Assembly (NCBI GenBank): GCA_043738425.1 | Contig: JAYUGJ010000098.1 | Coordinates: 1 to 44,818 of the forward strand | Direction of reading: 5' to 3' | DNA: 44,818 nucleotides | DNA from: PBB1 sp043738425 | Lineage (GTDB): Bacteria > Pseudomonadota > Gammaproteobacteria > Burkholderiales > Burkholderiaceae_C | Part shown: positions 24,038 to 35,556 of the stretch, one piece after another | Layout of the letters: every line of letters begins with the position of its first letter | Numbering within the stretch: the stretch's first letter is position 1 | The notes under the pieces: generated by a model | The model's input: the letters and a program-made list of their open reading frames with translations, nothing else | Told to the model about the DNA's origin: nothing | Databases searched by the model: none | Position numbers and translations under genes: made by a program

Positions 24038-24391
24038 ATGGAAGCTGCTTCACTGATCCGCGCGTCCATCTGGCTGCTGAGTGCGGCCGCGGTGCTGGGA
24101 TCGGTGATGGCGGTGCTGCGATTCATCAAAGACCGGCACCCGCCTGCCCTGCTGTCCAAGGCACACGGCTTTTTGACATGTTCAGCCGTCGCGTTGTTGG
24201 TCTACGGCTGGGCCACCGTCGGTTTGCCCACACTCGCGTCGATTGCGTTGGTGCTGCTGCTGGTGGCCGCAAGCGGCGGGCTGACGCTCAGCCAGGGCTG
24301 GTGGCGACTGAAACCAGACCAGATCGAGCTGCTGGTGTTTGCCCACCTGTCGGTTGCCGCGGCGGCGTACTTGCTGTTGTTTGCTGCGTAG
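24038..24391 (+). CDS. Small four-helix membrane protein, function unknown
   Basis: The start is probably the ATG at 24038 (117 aa, MEAASLIRASIWLL...); an in-frame ATG at 23978 would add a 20-residue polar extension. Four hydrophobic segments are visible: ASIWLLSAAAVLGSVMAVL, FLTCSAVALLVYGWATV, LASIALVLLLVAASGGL and FAHLSVAAAAYLLLFAA. A short basic loop (RFIKDRHPP) lies between the first two. I do not recognise the family. It sits between the TAXI protein and a decayed dehydrogenase, with no evident functional link. Confidence 0.6.
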   Translation: MEAASLIRASIWLLSAAAVLGSVMAVLRFIKDRHPPALLSKAHGFLTCSAVALLVYGWATVGLPTLASIALVLLLVAASGGLTLSQGWWRLKPDQIELLVFAHLSVAAAAYLLLFAA

Positions 24392-24437
24392 CGGCTCGCC
24401 AGTTTGCAATGCGCCGTGTGCCTGCGGGCAACTGAGC

Positions 24438-24449
24438 GGGGTCAGGTCT
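24438..24449. repeat. Isolated REP-like motif GGGGTCAGGTCT
   Basis: GGGGTCAGGTCT is identical to 10259-10270 and matches the inverted form of the repeats at 20844-20913. It lies at the left edge of the decayed dehydrogenase remnant. Confidence 0.55.
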
Positions 24450-24651
24450 CAAGACTGTTCACTTTCTGCCAAAGCCGGAATGAATTCACGCTGAACCTAT
24501 CGGCCCAGCCATGGCAATCGGTGCAATGCGCACCGGGGTCGCGTCTTTTAGCGCGGGGCGCAACGCTGGCCGGGCTTCCAGGCGTCATGCGCTGATTTCG
24601 AATGTTGCCCGGCTGTCGATATTTGCGTTCCAAACGCCTGGCAACGACGAC

Positions 24652-25010
24652 TGCCGTGGCTTTTCATACGCACGGCGACTGCCGTGTTGGGCGGTGGTTT
24701 GCAGCGCCGTGATCGGTGCGGTGGCCTGCGACGGCGGCGGCGGCAGCAGCGCCAGTGCCGCGCCCTGCCCCACTGCGCCCGCACCCAGCCCGCTGCCAGC
24801 GCACCATCGAGCAACGCCAGCGCCAGCGCGCCGCGGGCGGTGACGCTGACCAGCGCGCTGTCGTCGCCGTGGGGGCTGGCGTTTATGCCCTGAGGTCGCC
24901 CGAGAGCGCCTGTTCGCCAGCCTCGGCGAGCGCATATGCAACCTGACCCAAGGCCCCGATGGCTGGCTGTATTTGTTGACCGACAGCGTCAAACCGATAC
25001 GCACTGAGCG
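24652..25010 (+). pseudogene. Remnant of a PQQ-dependent (YliI/aldose dehydrogenase-like) sugar dehydrogenase
   Basis: Three fragments in changing frames follow the order of a soluble aldose sugar dehydrogenase. First, a lipoprotein-type signal (AVVCSAVIGAVACDGGGG) in one frame. Second, after a Ser/Ala-rich stretch and a frame change, AVTLTSALSSPWGLAFMP, the start of the beta-propeller, which ends at TGA where the family has Asp-Gly-Arg. Third, back in the first frame, ERLFASLGERICNLTQGPDG followed by WLYLLTDSVKP, the C-terminal blade. The roughly 300 residues between the second and third pieces are missing. This is an internal deletion plus at least one frameshift, so the gene is non-functional. 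Confidence 0.8.
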
Positions 25011-25079
25011 GTCGACATACACCGGTGGGTGCGCCTTCGAGACCGCAACGCAACGGCCATCAACAAGACCCATGTGCCG

Positions 25080-25382
25080 ATGAAAACACCGCAAGAAAAA
25101 AAACTGCGCTACGACAAAGACCGCCGCAACACCTACGGGCAAAGCAGCAAAGGCTCGCGCGCAGCTGTGCCAAGGCACAAGGCGCACGACATACGCGCCG
25201 AGCGTCACGCGCAAGACCAGTCGCTGGCCGCGGCGACCGTAGCCAAAGGTGACGATGAGTTACCGGCGGTCGAAGCCGCGGTGAAGTCGACCCCGCCGCG
25301 AAAGTGGAAAAAATCGCCCGACACCCCGCTGGGCAAGTTACGCGGGCCGCTGGCGCCGCGCAAACCGGCCGGCCACACCTGA
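25080..25382 (+). CDS. Conserved small basic hypothetical protein
   Basis: The protein is 100 aa from ATG at 25080 (MKTPQEKKLRYDKDRRNTYG...). It is very basic and polar with no signal or membrane segment. I recall a small conserved bacterial family with the pattern K-x-x-x-Y-x-K-D-R-R-N-x-Y-G near the N-terminus, then S-R-x-x-x-P-x-R-K-A and a C-terminal W-x-K-S-P-D-x-P-L-G; all are visible here (GSRAAVPRHKAHDIRAERHA and KWKKSPDTPLGKL). No function is known. The basic character would suit nucleic-acid contact, but that is speculation. Confidence 0.7.
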   Translation: MKTPQEKKLRYDKDRRNTYGQSSKGSRAAVPRHKAHDIRAERHAQDQSLAAATVAKGDDELPAVEAAVKSTPPRKWKKSPDTPLGKLRGPLAPRKPAGHT

Positions 25383-25453
25383 CGAAGCGCTGCCGCCTCG
25401 ATCGCGCAGCGGATGCGAGTGCATGCAAGTGCACGTTCAATGCTGCGCCAGGC

Positions 25454-26656
25454 TCACCAATCGGCATCCCGATCCGGCGTGGCACCGATGCGGTGAATCG
25501 ATAAATCGGCACCGTCGAATTCTTCTTCTTGCGTCAGCCGCAGTGGGGTCACGGCTTTGATGGTGCCGTAGACGATGAGGCCGGCCATAAGCGCCCAGGC
25601 AATGCCGATCAGCGTGCCGATAACCTGCGCGCCGAGGCCGACGCCGCCCATGCCACCGAGCGATTGCGCACCAAAAATTCCGCACGCAATGCCGCCCCAC
25701 GCGCCGCACAAACCGTGCAGCGGCCACACGCCGAGCACGTCGTCGATCTTCCAGCGGTTTTGCGTGAGGGTGAACATCGACACGAAAATCGCACTGGCCA
25801 CGCAGCCCACCAACAGCGCGCCGGCCGGATGCATGACGTCGGAACCCGCGCACACCGCGACCAAACCGGCCAGCGGGCCGTTGTAGGCAAAACCCGGGTC
25901 GTTGCGGCCCAACAGCACCGCGACCAGCGTGCCACCGGCCATCGCCATCAAAGAGTTGACGGCTACCAGGCCGGAAATTTTGTCGATGGTTTGCGCACTC
26001 ATCACGTTGAAGCCGAACCAGCCGACCGCCAGCACCCACGCGCCGAGCGCGAGAAACGGAATGCTCGACGGCGGGTGCGCACTGATGCCGCCGTCTTTGC
26101 GGTAGCGGTTGCTGCGCGCGCCGAGCAAGACCACCGCAATCAACCCGACCCAGCCGCCAAACGCATGCACCACCACGCTGCCGGCAAAGTCATGAAACTC
26201 GAACCCGGTCAACGCCTTGATGTGGCCTTGCACACCGAACTTGCCGCCCCACACCACGCCTTCGAGCAGCGGGTACGCCACGCCCACCAACACCGCGGTG
26301 GCGACCAGTTGCGGGCCGAAGCGCGCGCGTTCGGCGATGCCGCCCGACACGATGGCCGGTATGGCGGCGGCGAAAGTGAGCAGGAAGAAGAACTTCACCA
26401 GCTCGTAGCCATTTTTGGCGGCCAGCGACTCGGCACCGGTCATAAAGCTCACGCCGTAAGCCACGAAGTAGCCGATGAAAAAGTACACCACCGTCGACAG
26501 CGAAAAGTCGACCAATATTTTCACCAGCGCGTTGACCTGGTTCTTGCGGCGCACCGTGCCGAGTTCGAGAAAGGCAAAGCCCGAATGCATCGCCAGCACC
26601 ATGACCGCGCCCAACAAAATGAACAACGCGTCTGTGCCTTGTTTGACCTGATCCAT
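25454..26656 (-). CDS. amt: Ammonium transporter, Amt/MEP/Rh family
   Basis: The ATG at 26656 has a strong GGAGG ribosome-binding site and gives 400 aa; longer frames upstream lack one. The protein has the Amt arrangement of about eleven hydrophobic segments: MVLAMHSGFAFLELG in helix 1 region, FHDFAGSVVVHAFGGWVGL containing the first pore His, GRNDPGFAYNGPLAGLVAVCAG and GVWPLHGLCGAWGGIACGIFG containing the second pore His. It lacks a cleavable signal peptide. No glnK is adjacent, so PII regulation must act in trans. A possible sigma-54 promoter lies upstream at 26730-26745, which would fit nitrogen control. Confidence 0.95.
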   Translation of the reverse strand: MDQVKQGTDALFILLGAVMVLAMHSGFAFLELGTVRRKNQVNALVKILVDFSLSTVVYFFIGYFVAYGVSFMTGAESLAAKNGYELVKFFFLLTFAAAIPAIVSGGIAERARFGPQLVATAVLVGVAYPLLEGVVWGGKFGVQGHIKALTGFEFHDFAGSVVVHAFGGWVGLIAVVLLGARSNRYRKDGGISAHPPSSIPFLALGAWVLAVGWFGFNVMSAQTIDKISGLVAVNSLMAMAGGTLVAVLLGRNDPGFAYNGPLAGLVAVCAGSDVMHPAGALLVGCVASAIFVSMFTLTQNRWKIDDVLGVWPLHGLCGAWGGIACGIFGAQSLGGMGGVGLGAQVIGTLIGIAWALMAGLIVYGTIKAVTPLRLTQEEEFDGADLSIHRIGATPDRDADW

Positions 26657-27008
26657 GTCTACCTCCGTTTTGTTTTGTACTGTGCTGGTGCGCTGCGGGC
26701 ACCTGATGGGACAACAGTCGCACCACGGAAGCAAGTTTTATTCCCAATTTGGTGCTTATAAGTGCACCGGAAACGTACTTTTAGTCGACCAGGATCGTTG
26801 GGCGCTGCGGATTGCACGTGATTGGGGCAGCGGCAGTCGGCCAGCATTCTGGCCACCGAACGCGGCGCGGCGAGCCGTCGGGCAAAGCGGCAGCGCCTGC
26901 GATGCGGCTCTTTTTTCAACCTGCGCGGCGCAAGCCGGTGGCCCAGTCGACATTGACATCGACATCGGCATTGCCCTCGGTCAGCGCCGCCCGCTGACAC
27001 CGGCCGCG
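26657..27008. other. Intergenic region upstream of amt
   Basis: No gene is seen in this 352-bp stretch. It contains the amt ribosome-binding site, a sigma-54-like element (26730-26745), a short palindrome GGTGC-TTATAAG-TGCACC (26751-26768) and a low-complexity GACATT/GACATC run at about 26949-26972. Confidence 0.6.
26730..26745 (-). promoter_or_regulatory. Candidate sigma-54 promoter for amt
   Basis: Read on the minus strand the element is GGGAATAAAACTTGCT: the required GG and GC are 10 bp apart and the -12 box TTGCT is perfect, but the -24 box is degenerate (consensus TGGCAC). It would place the transcript start about 60 bp upstream of the amt ATG. Adjacent GCACCAAATTGG resembles one half of an NtrC site, but the second half is missing and it overlaps the promoter, so the enhancer remains unidentified. 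Confidence 0.4.
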
Positions 27009-28490
27009 TCAATCGCGCTCGGGCGCGATGTCGGTGGCGTAATCGACCAGCGCACCGAGGATGTTTTGGCTGCGCTCGAGCGCGTGGTCGTCGGCCGCCG
27101 CGTCGGCGTTTTCTTCGATTGATTCGCCGAGCGCATCGATGCGTTCGAAAAACGCCGCCAGCGTCACACTGCCGCCCGCGCCATCGTGCAGTCGGTGCGC
27201 GCGATGCGCTTGCCATTGCTGCTGCTCGGCATCGGTCAGCGTGGCGGGGAAGTTGCGGGCGCGGTAGCGAAACACCAGCTCACCCAGGCGCGCATCGGCA
27301 AACGCCGGTCGTGCCGCAGCGAGCGCGGCGGGGTCGAGGCTGCGCAGGCGTTGCAGCGTGCGCCGGTCGTCGTTGCCGACGAAGCCGCCGTAAAGGTCTT
27401 CGTCGACATCGGGCGTGCCATCCATCGCCGGGCGCGCAAACACCTCGGGCCACAGCCCGGCAAGCGCCGCGGTTTGCTTTGCTGCCAGGTCGGCATGGCG
27501 CAGTGCCAGGTCTTTAGACACGCCCCAGCGCGCAGCCATGGCGTCGCTCAGGGTCTTCAGGTTGCCGATGACTACCGGCGACTTGTTCAGGTGAATGGTT
27601 TTGATCGGCAGCCGCGCGACACCTTCAGGCAGCGCGTCGGCACGCGTGAACATGCGCTGCCGCAGGGTGTCTGCGTCGAGGCTCGCGAGCACGCTCGGGT
27701 CTTCGGCCAGGTCCCACACGATGACTTCGTTTTTGTTGGTCGGGTGCGGTGCCAGCGGCCACACCAGCGCAACGCAGCCGCGCTCGGGCGGGTACATGCC
27801 GGAAATGTGCAAAAAAGGCTGCCCGGCTTTTTGCGCGGTGGCCATTTCTTCGATCACCGCATCTTTTTTGCGCAGCCGCAGGCAAAAGTCCCACAGCTTG
27901 GGCTGCTTGCCTTTGATGAGCCGCGCCAGCGCGAGCGTGGCCCGCACGTCCGACATCGCGTCGTGCGCGGCCTCGTGGGCAATGCCGTTGGCAGCGGTCA
28001 GGTGCTCCAACTTGAACGACGGCCGGCCGTCAGGGTGCGTGGGCCACTGGATGCCGTCGGGGCGTAACGCGTAGGCGCAGCGCACCACGTCCATCAGGTC
28101 CCAACGGCCGCACTGGTTTTGCCATTCGCGGGCGTACGGATCGATCAGATTGCGCCAGAACAAATAGCGCGTCACTTCGTCGTCGAAGCGGATCGAGTTG
28201 TAGCCCACGCCGACCGTGCCGGGCCGCGCCAGCTGGGCCTCTATCGCTTCGGCAAACGCGTGTTCTGGCACGCCGCGTGCCATACAGACCTGCGGAGTGA
28301 TGCCGGTCAACAGGCAACTCTCGGGATCGGGCAAGCTGTCGGGTGACGGCTGGCAATACAAGGTGACCGGCGCATCGATTTCACGCAAATCGGCATCGGT
28401 GCGCACCCCGGCGAACTGCGCCGGGCGGTCGCGTCGCGGCATCACGCCGAAGGTTTCGTAGTCGTGCCAAAACAAGTTGATCGTGTCCAT
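27009..28490 (-). CDS. sbcB: Exodeoxyribonuclease I
   Basis: The protein has 493 aa from the ATG at 28490 (MDTINLFWHDYETFG...). It has the DEDD exonuclease signature: Asp and Glu in HDYETFG, the Asp in the segment GYNSIRFDDEVTRYLFWRN, and the His/Asp pair in AHDAMSDVRATLALA. The SH3-like and helical C-terminal regions are represented by GMYPPERGCVALVWPLAPHP, LPIKTIHLNKSPVV and the FPATLTDAEQQQW segment. ExoI degrades single-stranded DNA 3'-5' and acts in recombination and mismatch repair. It is divergent from acnA, 77 bp away. The length is close to the E. coli enzyme (475 aa). Confidence 0.95.
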   Translation of the reverse strand: MDTINLFWHDYETFGVMPRRDRPAQFAGVRTDADLREIDAPVTLYCQPSPDSLPDPESCLLTGITPQVCMARGVPEHAFAEAIEAQLARPGTVGVGYNSIRFDDEVTRYLFWRNLIDPYAREWQNQCGRWDLMDVVRCAYALRPDGIQWPTHPDGRPSFKLEHLTAANGIAHEAAHDAMSDVRATLALARLIKGKQPKLWDFCLRLRKKDAVIEEMATAQKAGQPFLHISGMYPPERGCVALVWPLAPHPTNKNEVIVWDLAEDPSVLASLDADTLRQRMFTRADALPEGVARLPIKTIHLNKSPVVIGNLKTLSDAMAARWGVSKDLALRHADLAAKQTAALAGLWPEVFARPAMDGTPDVDEDLYGGFVGNDDRRTLQRLRSLDPAALAAARPAFADARLGELVFRYRARNFPATLTDAEQQQWQAHRAHRLHDGAGGSVTLAAFFERIDALGESIEENADAAADDHALERSQNILGALVDYATDIAPERD

Positions 28491-28567
28491 GGACTGCAAC
28501 ATAACACCGGCCCACAATGAATCGGCGCTGATCCACAAGCGCCACAGCGCACCCACCAGGAGCCCCT

Positions 28568-31516
<2,949 letters not shown>

Positions 31517-31602
31517 CCGGTGCTTCCACTGTTCAACACCGCATCGCCCACGACCGTTCGCCCTGCGCACTGCCTGCGCACTGCGTTGCCGCCGAGCCGC
31601 CG

Positions 31603-34446
31603 TCAATGCGACGTCGGTGCTTCCGGGTTGCTGGAGAAAAAGCCGCGCAGGTATTTGAGGATCAGCTGCAGGTCGAGCGGCTTGGTCCAGTAGCCATCGA
31701 CGCCACTGTCGTGCGCCAGCGCTTGTTGCTGCGGCAGCGCGTCGGCGGTCACCGCGATCACATGCATCGCGCGGGTGGCCGGGTGTTGGCGTATGGCACG
31801 CACGATGTCGAGGCCGCTCATGTCGGGCAGGTTCATGTCGGTCAACAGCAACTGCGGCTGCGCTGCCTGGGCGATGCGCAGGCCTTCGGAGCCGGTGGCG
31901 GCCTCGAGCAGCTGCCAGTTGCCGAGGCGGCTGAACACTTCACGCATCAGCAACGCGTTGACCGGATCGTCTTCGATGTACAGCGCGGTGCCGCCCACCG
32001 CTTCGACCCAATCGGATTGCGCGGGCATCGCGCTGGTGGTGGTGTCGAGCCCACGGCGCGCGGTTTTTGCCAGCGGCAACCGCACGGTGAATGTCGAGCC
32101 GCTGGCCGCGGTCGAGCGCACCTCGATCGTGCCGCCCATGCCTTGCACCAGCTCACGCGCAATGACTAACCCGAGGCCGGTGCCTTCGATCTGCGTTTTT
32201 TCGGCACCCACGCGGTTGAACGGCTGGAACAACTGGTCGAGCTGCGACGGCGTCATGCCGACACCCGAATCTTCCAGCCGGATCTGCACGCGGCTGCTGC
32301 CGTCGGGCGCAACCGACACCGTGACCCGCCCGCCGGGGCGGTTGTATTTGATGGCGTTCGACAGCAAATTGATGAACACCTGGTCGACCGCGCGGCGGTC
32401 GGCCTTGGCACACAAAGCGAGTTCGGCACCGATGAATTCAACCCGTACCGCCTGCTCCAGCGCCAGCGGCTGCAACAGCTGAATGCCGCTGTGCACCACC
32501 TCGTTGATCGACACGGTTTTGCGCTGCAGCGAAAACATGTGCTGCTCCACGCGCGACAGTTCCAGCACATCGTTGACCAAACTCAGCAGCCGCGTGCCCG
32601 ACATGCGGATGGTTTGCACGCGCTGCTTTTGCACCGCGGTGAGCGGCTCGTCGCGGTCGCCGTCGAGCAATTGGGCAAATCCCAATATGCCGTTCAGCGG
32701 CGTGCGCAGCTCATGGCTGATGCGCGACAGCAATTCACTCTTGCTGCGGTTCGCCTCATGCGTTTCCGCCATTTCCTGGCGCATGCGTTCGAGCGCGTGC
32801 TGCTCGGTCACATCGCGGCACACGCCGATCAACACCGGCGTGCGGGTGCGTTCGCGGGTGGCCTGCACGCGCGCGACGAATTCAATCTGGCGCGCGCCGC
32901 CGTTCGGTGTCAGCACGCTCAACACCTCATGCTGCACGTCGCCCGACACCGCGGCCATGCTGATGAATGCCTGCGCGCCTTCACGTGCAGCGGGTGCCAG
33001 CATGTCGAGCCACTGCGCCAGTACGAACGAGGTGGGCGAGTCGGCATTCAGGCCATGCATTTCGCAGGCGTTGCGGCCAAGCATGATGGTGGCGGTGGAC
33101 AAATTCAATTCGAAAATTCCGATGCCCGCTGCACGCGACGCCAACTCCCACTGCTGACCCGAACGCGCCAAATCGGCCGCGGCGAGCTCGGAGTCCGTCA
33201 CATCGGCCACAAAGCCGTGCCACAGCAAATTACCGTCGGGCAGCCGCTGCGGGCTGGCAAAGCCACTGAGCACCCGCACGCCAGCGACCGGCAACTGCAC
33301 CCGAAAGTTCTGCGACCACGGTTGGCCGCCGGCGGCCGCGGCGGCCAGTTGCGCGTTGACGCTGTGGCGGTCGTCGACATGTATGCGGTCGAGCAGCGGC
33401 GCGGCGTCCAGCGCCAGCACCTGCGGCGTCAACTCGAACAACTGGCGCACGCTTTCGCTGATGAACGGGAAGTAGCCGCTGCCATCGGGCAGGCGCACGT
33501 GTTGGTACAGCACACCGGGCACCTGCTGCGCCAGCCGACGCAAGGTGTCGGATACCTCGCGTTCCTGGCGCTCGATGTCGATGCGCTGCGTCACGTCTTG
33601 CGCCGAACCGCGGTAACCCTTGAACTGGCCGTCGCTGCGGAATTTGGCCACCGCGCTGTAGGCGATCAAGCGGTCACCGTGCGCGGTCGGTTTCATCACC
33701 ACCACCCGGCTGAACGACTGCATGCGGTCGAGCACCTGCTGGTAGCCGATGGCCGGTTCGACGACCCGGCCGGCACCGTCACGCATCGGCACATCGGGCG
33801 GCAGCGCATTCAACTGGGCCGCCACGCTCAGGCCGGTCAATTCTTCGAAGCGGGCAGACAACCAGGTGTAGCGGTGCGCCGCATCGGTTTCCCACAACCA
33901 GTCGCTCGACGCGGCAGCAAAGTCGTGCAACCGCCGTTCACTGAATTGCAATTTGAAAATGCGTTCGTGGCCGGTGGCGGCGTCGGATGCGCCAGCAGCC
34001 AGTTCGTGCAACCAGCGCCGCTCGTCGGCTGCCAGCACACGCGGTCGGCGCGACATCACGCACAACATGCCGAGGCGTTCGCCTTCGAACTCGATCGGGT
34101 AGCCCGCATAACTGCGCACCTGCTGGCTGCCAGTGACCAGCGGATGCTGCGCAAACCGCGGGTCTGCGGTGGCATCGGCCACCTCGAAAGCGCCGCCGGC
34201 ATCCAGCCCGTGGGCGCAAAACGACTGCGGTAGCAGCACATGCACCGCCGCCAACTGCGCGGCCGCCTTGAACCACTGGCGCTGCTCGCCGACCACGCTG
34301 ATCGCGGCGTAGTCGCTGTGCGTCAGCGCTGCCGCACTGCGCACAAACAGCGCAAACACCGCATCGGGCTGCGCGGCCAGCACCTGCAGCGAACGTTGGC
34401 GGTCACTGCGGCAGGCCACCGCATGCTCATCGTCGCGCTCAGTCAT
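31603..34446 (-). CDS. Hybrid sensor histidine kinase (GAF-PAS-PAS-PAS-HisKA-HATPase-REC)
   Basis: The ATG at 34446 gives 947 aa; the TTG nine bases upstream is less likely. A GAF domain occupies about 20-155 (DYAAISVVGEQRQWFKA ... LGMLCVMSRRPRVL). Three PAS modules follow (for example SSDWLWETDAAHRYTWLSA, GVLYQHVRLPDGSGYFPF, AAGIGIFELNLSTATIM). Then come a HisKA domain with SRISHELRTPLNGILGFAQLL, an ATPase domain with LLSNAIKYNRPGG and GTGLGLVIARELV, and a C-terminal receiver with the phosphorylatable Asp in LLTDMNLPDMSG and Lys in WTKPLDL. No membrane helix is seen, so the sensor is cytoplasmic. It converges on acnA and is not adjacent to a separate response regulator. It is probably the start of a phosphorelay or self-contained; its partner is unknown. 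Confidence 0.92.
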   Translation of the reverse strand: MTERDDEHAVACRSDRQRSLQVLAAQPDAVFALFVRSAAALTHSDYAAISVVGEQRQWFKAAAQLAAVHVLLPQSFCAHGLDAGGAFEVADATADPRFAQHPLVTGSQQVRSYAGYPIEFEGERLGMLCVMSRRPRVLAADERRWLHELAAGASDAATGHERIFKLQFSERRLHDFAAASSDWLWETDAAHRYTWLSARFEELTGLSVAAQLNALPPDVPMRDGAGRVVEPAIGYQQVLDRMQSFSRVVVMKPTAHGDRLIAYSAVAKFRSDGQFKGYRGSAQDVTQRIDIERQEREVSDTLRRLAQQVPGVLYQHVRLPDGSGYFPFISESVRQLFELTPQVLALDAAPLLDRIHVDDRHSVNAQLAAAAAGGQPWSQNFRVQLPVAGVRVLSGFASPQRLPDGNLLWHGFVADVTDSELAAADLARSGQQWELASRAAGIGIFELNLSTATIMLGRNACEMHGLNADSPTSFVLAQWLDMLAPAAREGAQAFISMAAVSGDVQHEVLSVLTPNGGARQIEFVARVQATRERTRTPVLIGVCRDVTEQHALERMRQEMAETHEANRSKSELLSRISHELRTPLNGILGFAQLLDGDRDEPLTAVQKQRVQTIRMSGTRLLSLVNDVLELSRVEQHMFSLQRKTVSINEVVHSGIQLLQPLALEQAVRVEFIGAELALCAKADRRAVDQVFINLLSNAIKYNRPGGRVTVSVAPDGSSRVQIRLEDSGVGMTPSQLDQLFQPFNRVGAEKTQIEGTGLGLVIARELVQGMGGTIEVRSTAASGSTFTVRLPLAKTARRGLDTTTSAMPAQSDWVEAVGGTALYIEDDPVNALLMREVFSRLGNWQLLEAATGSEGLRIAQAAQPQLLLTDMNLPDMSGLDIVRAIRQHPATRAMHVIAVTADALPQQQALAHDSGVDGYWTKPLDLQLILKYLRGFFSSNPEAPTSH

Positions 34447-34784
34447 GCGGGGCAAACTCGCTGGGCGAATCGCGGCTGAATGCCAGCGGATAAGCCGCCG
34501 TCTTTGCGTTGAAGTGCTGCTGGCTGCAGCTTCGTAATGGGCTGAGTCACTGGCTTGCCTTTGGCTTGCTTACTGGCTAAGCAACTTGCTTGATTACTGG
34601 CTGAATGGAGCGCGGTGTGTGAATGCCCACGCCAGTCTAGTAGTCGCAATCGCGCGTGCGCGCGGTGGGCGGCGGTGCCTTGCCTGCTGACCGCACAAAA
34701 CGTGAACTGCGTCACGAAAATGAAAAAGCGGCCGGGGGTAAACCGGCCGCTTTTCACGCAAACGCCGAATGGCGCGGTGCGTAC
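34447..34784. other. Intergenic region between hybrid kinase and csbD-like gene
   Basis: No gene is seen. It contains imperfect reiterations of ACTGGCTTGC/TTACTGGCTAAG around 34545-34605, the presumptive hybrid-kinase promoter, and the terminator of the csbD-like gene at 34721-34756. Confidence 0.6.
34721..34756 (-). terminator. Rho-independent terminator of the csbD-like gene
   Basis: The stem GCGGCCGG / CCGGCCGC with a 7-nt loop is extended by A/T pairs. Read on the minus strand it is followed by TTTTTCATTTT. It begins about 30 bp after the csbD-like stop codon. The near-symmetric A and T flanks mean it could also work on the opposite strand. Confidence 0.9.
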
Positions 34785-34970
34785 TCAGACTTTTTGGATC
34801 GAATCCTTCAGCCGCTCTTTGGCGTCGCCATAACCGGCTTTTGCCTTGCCTGTGGATTTGTCGAGCTTGCCGTCGACCTCGAGGTTCTTGTTGCCGGCCA
34901 CCTTGCCGGCGGCTTCCTTGATGCTGCCCTTGGCCTGCTCAACGCGGCCCTTGATCTGGTCTTTGTTCAT
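34785..34970 (-). CDS. CsbD-like stress-response protein
   Basis: The 61-aa protein starts MNKDQIKGRVEQAKGSIKEAAGKV and contains the Lys/Gly-rich repeated pattern GK(V/L/A)...G...LE.DGKLDKSTGKAKAGYGDAKERLKD that defines the CsbD family. An AGGAG ribosome-binding site precedes the ATG. These small, hydrophilic, probably disordered proteins are induced by general stress in many bacteria, but their molecular role is unknown. It is monocistronic, with its own terminator at 34721-34756. Confidence 0.92.
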   Translation of the reverse strand: MNKDQIKGRVEQAKGSIKEAAGKVAGNKNLEVDGKLDKSTGKAKAGYGDAKERLKDSIQKV

Positions 34971-35169
34971 GACGAACTCCTGGGTGGTGTGAAGGGATGA
35001 ATCGGTAGACCCTGCGCGTATGTGCACGCAGGCCCCGACCGACACCGGCACTGTGGGACGGGCCGCGCACCGATGCTGTCGGGGCACGGCGTGCCGCGCT
35101 GTAGGACACCGCGACACGCGCGCATGCGGTTCAGCGAACGCAGCGTGCGGCTCGCTCAACCGGACGCGT

Positions 35170-35556
35170 TCAACCGACGTCGTTCAACCGCTGCGCCAAC
35201 CTGCGCACTGCCGCCTCGGTAACCGCGCCGCCGAGGTGCGCACCGCCGGCCTGCGCCGATCGCACCAGCCGCGCCACAGTGCGCGCATGCGGTGTGATGG
35301 CACCGAAAAAAAGTACCGCATCGCCGCGCGCGATCAACAGCGTCGGGAAGTTCTCCACCTCGACCTGGCCGACCAGCTCAGCCTGGTCTTCGATGTCGAT
35401 CCACAGCACCCGCACCGCGGGGCCGCCGAGCGCGAGCAGCGCGTGCTCAAACACCGCGCGGTAGCCGCGGCAGCTGTCGCACCACGCAGCGCACAGGCAC
35501 GCCACGGTCAATGGCCGATCGGTCGGCTGGTCGGCAGCGCCGCGGTCGGCCGGCAT
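35170..35556 (-). CDS. Thioredoxin-like protein
   Basis: The 128-aa protein has a thioredoxin fold with the motif WC26-DS-C29, atypical of thioredoxin (CGPC). The preceding strand is LTVACLCAAW, and a cis-Pro follows in VENFPTLLI. There is no signal peptide, so it is probably cytoplasmic. The intervening IDIEDQAELVGQVEV matches the helix-strand before the cis-Pro loop. It starts immediately after the stop of the upstream SUI1 gene, so the two are coupled. The substrate is unknown. Confidence 0.85.
   Translation of the reverse strand: MPADRGAADQPTDRPLTVACLCAAWCDSCRGYRAVFEHALLALGGPAVRVLWIDIEDQAELVGQVEVENFPTLLIARGDAVLFFGAITPHARTVARLVRSAQAGGAHLGGAVTEAAVRRLAQRLNDVG

Noticed and set aside
26744..26755. 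An NtrC binding site upstream of amt
   Set aside because: Only one half-site matches, the second half is missing, and it overlaps the candidate sigma-54 promoter rather than sitting upstream as an enhancer.
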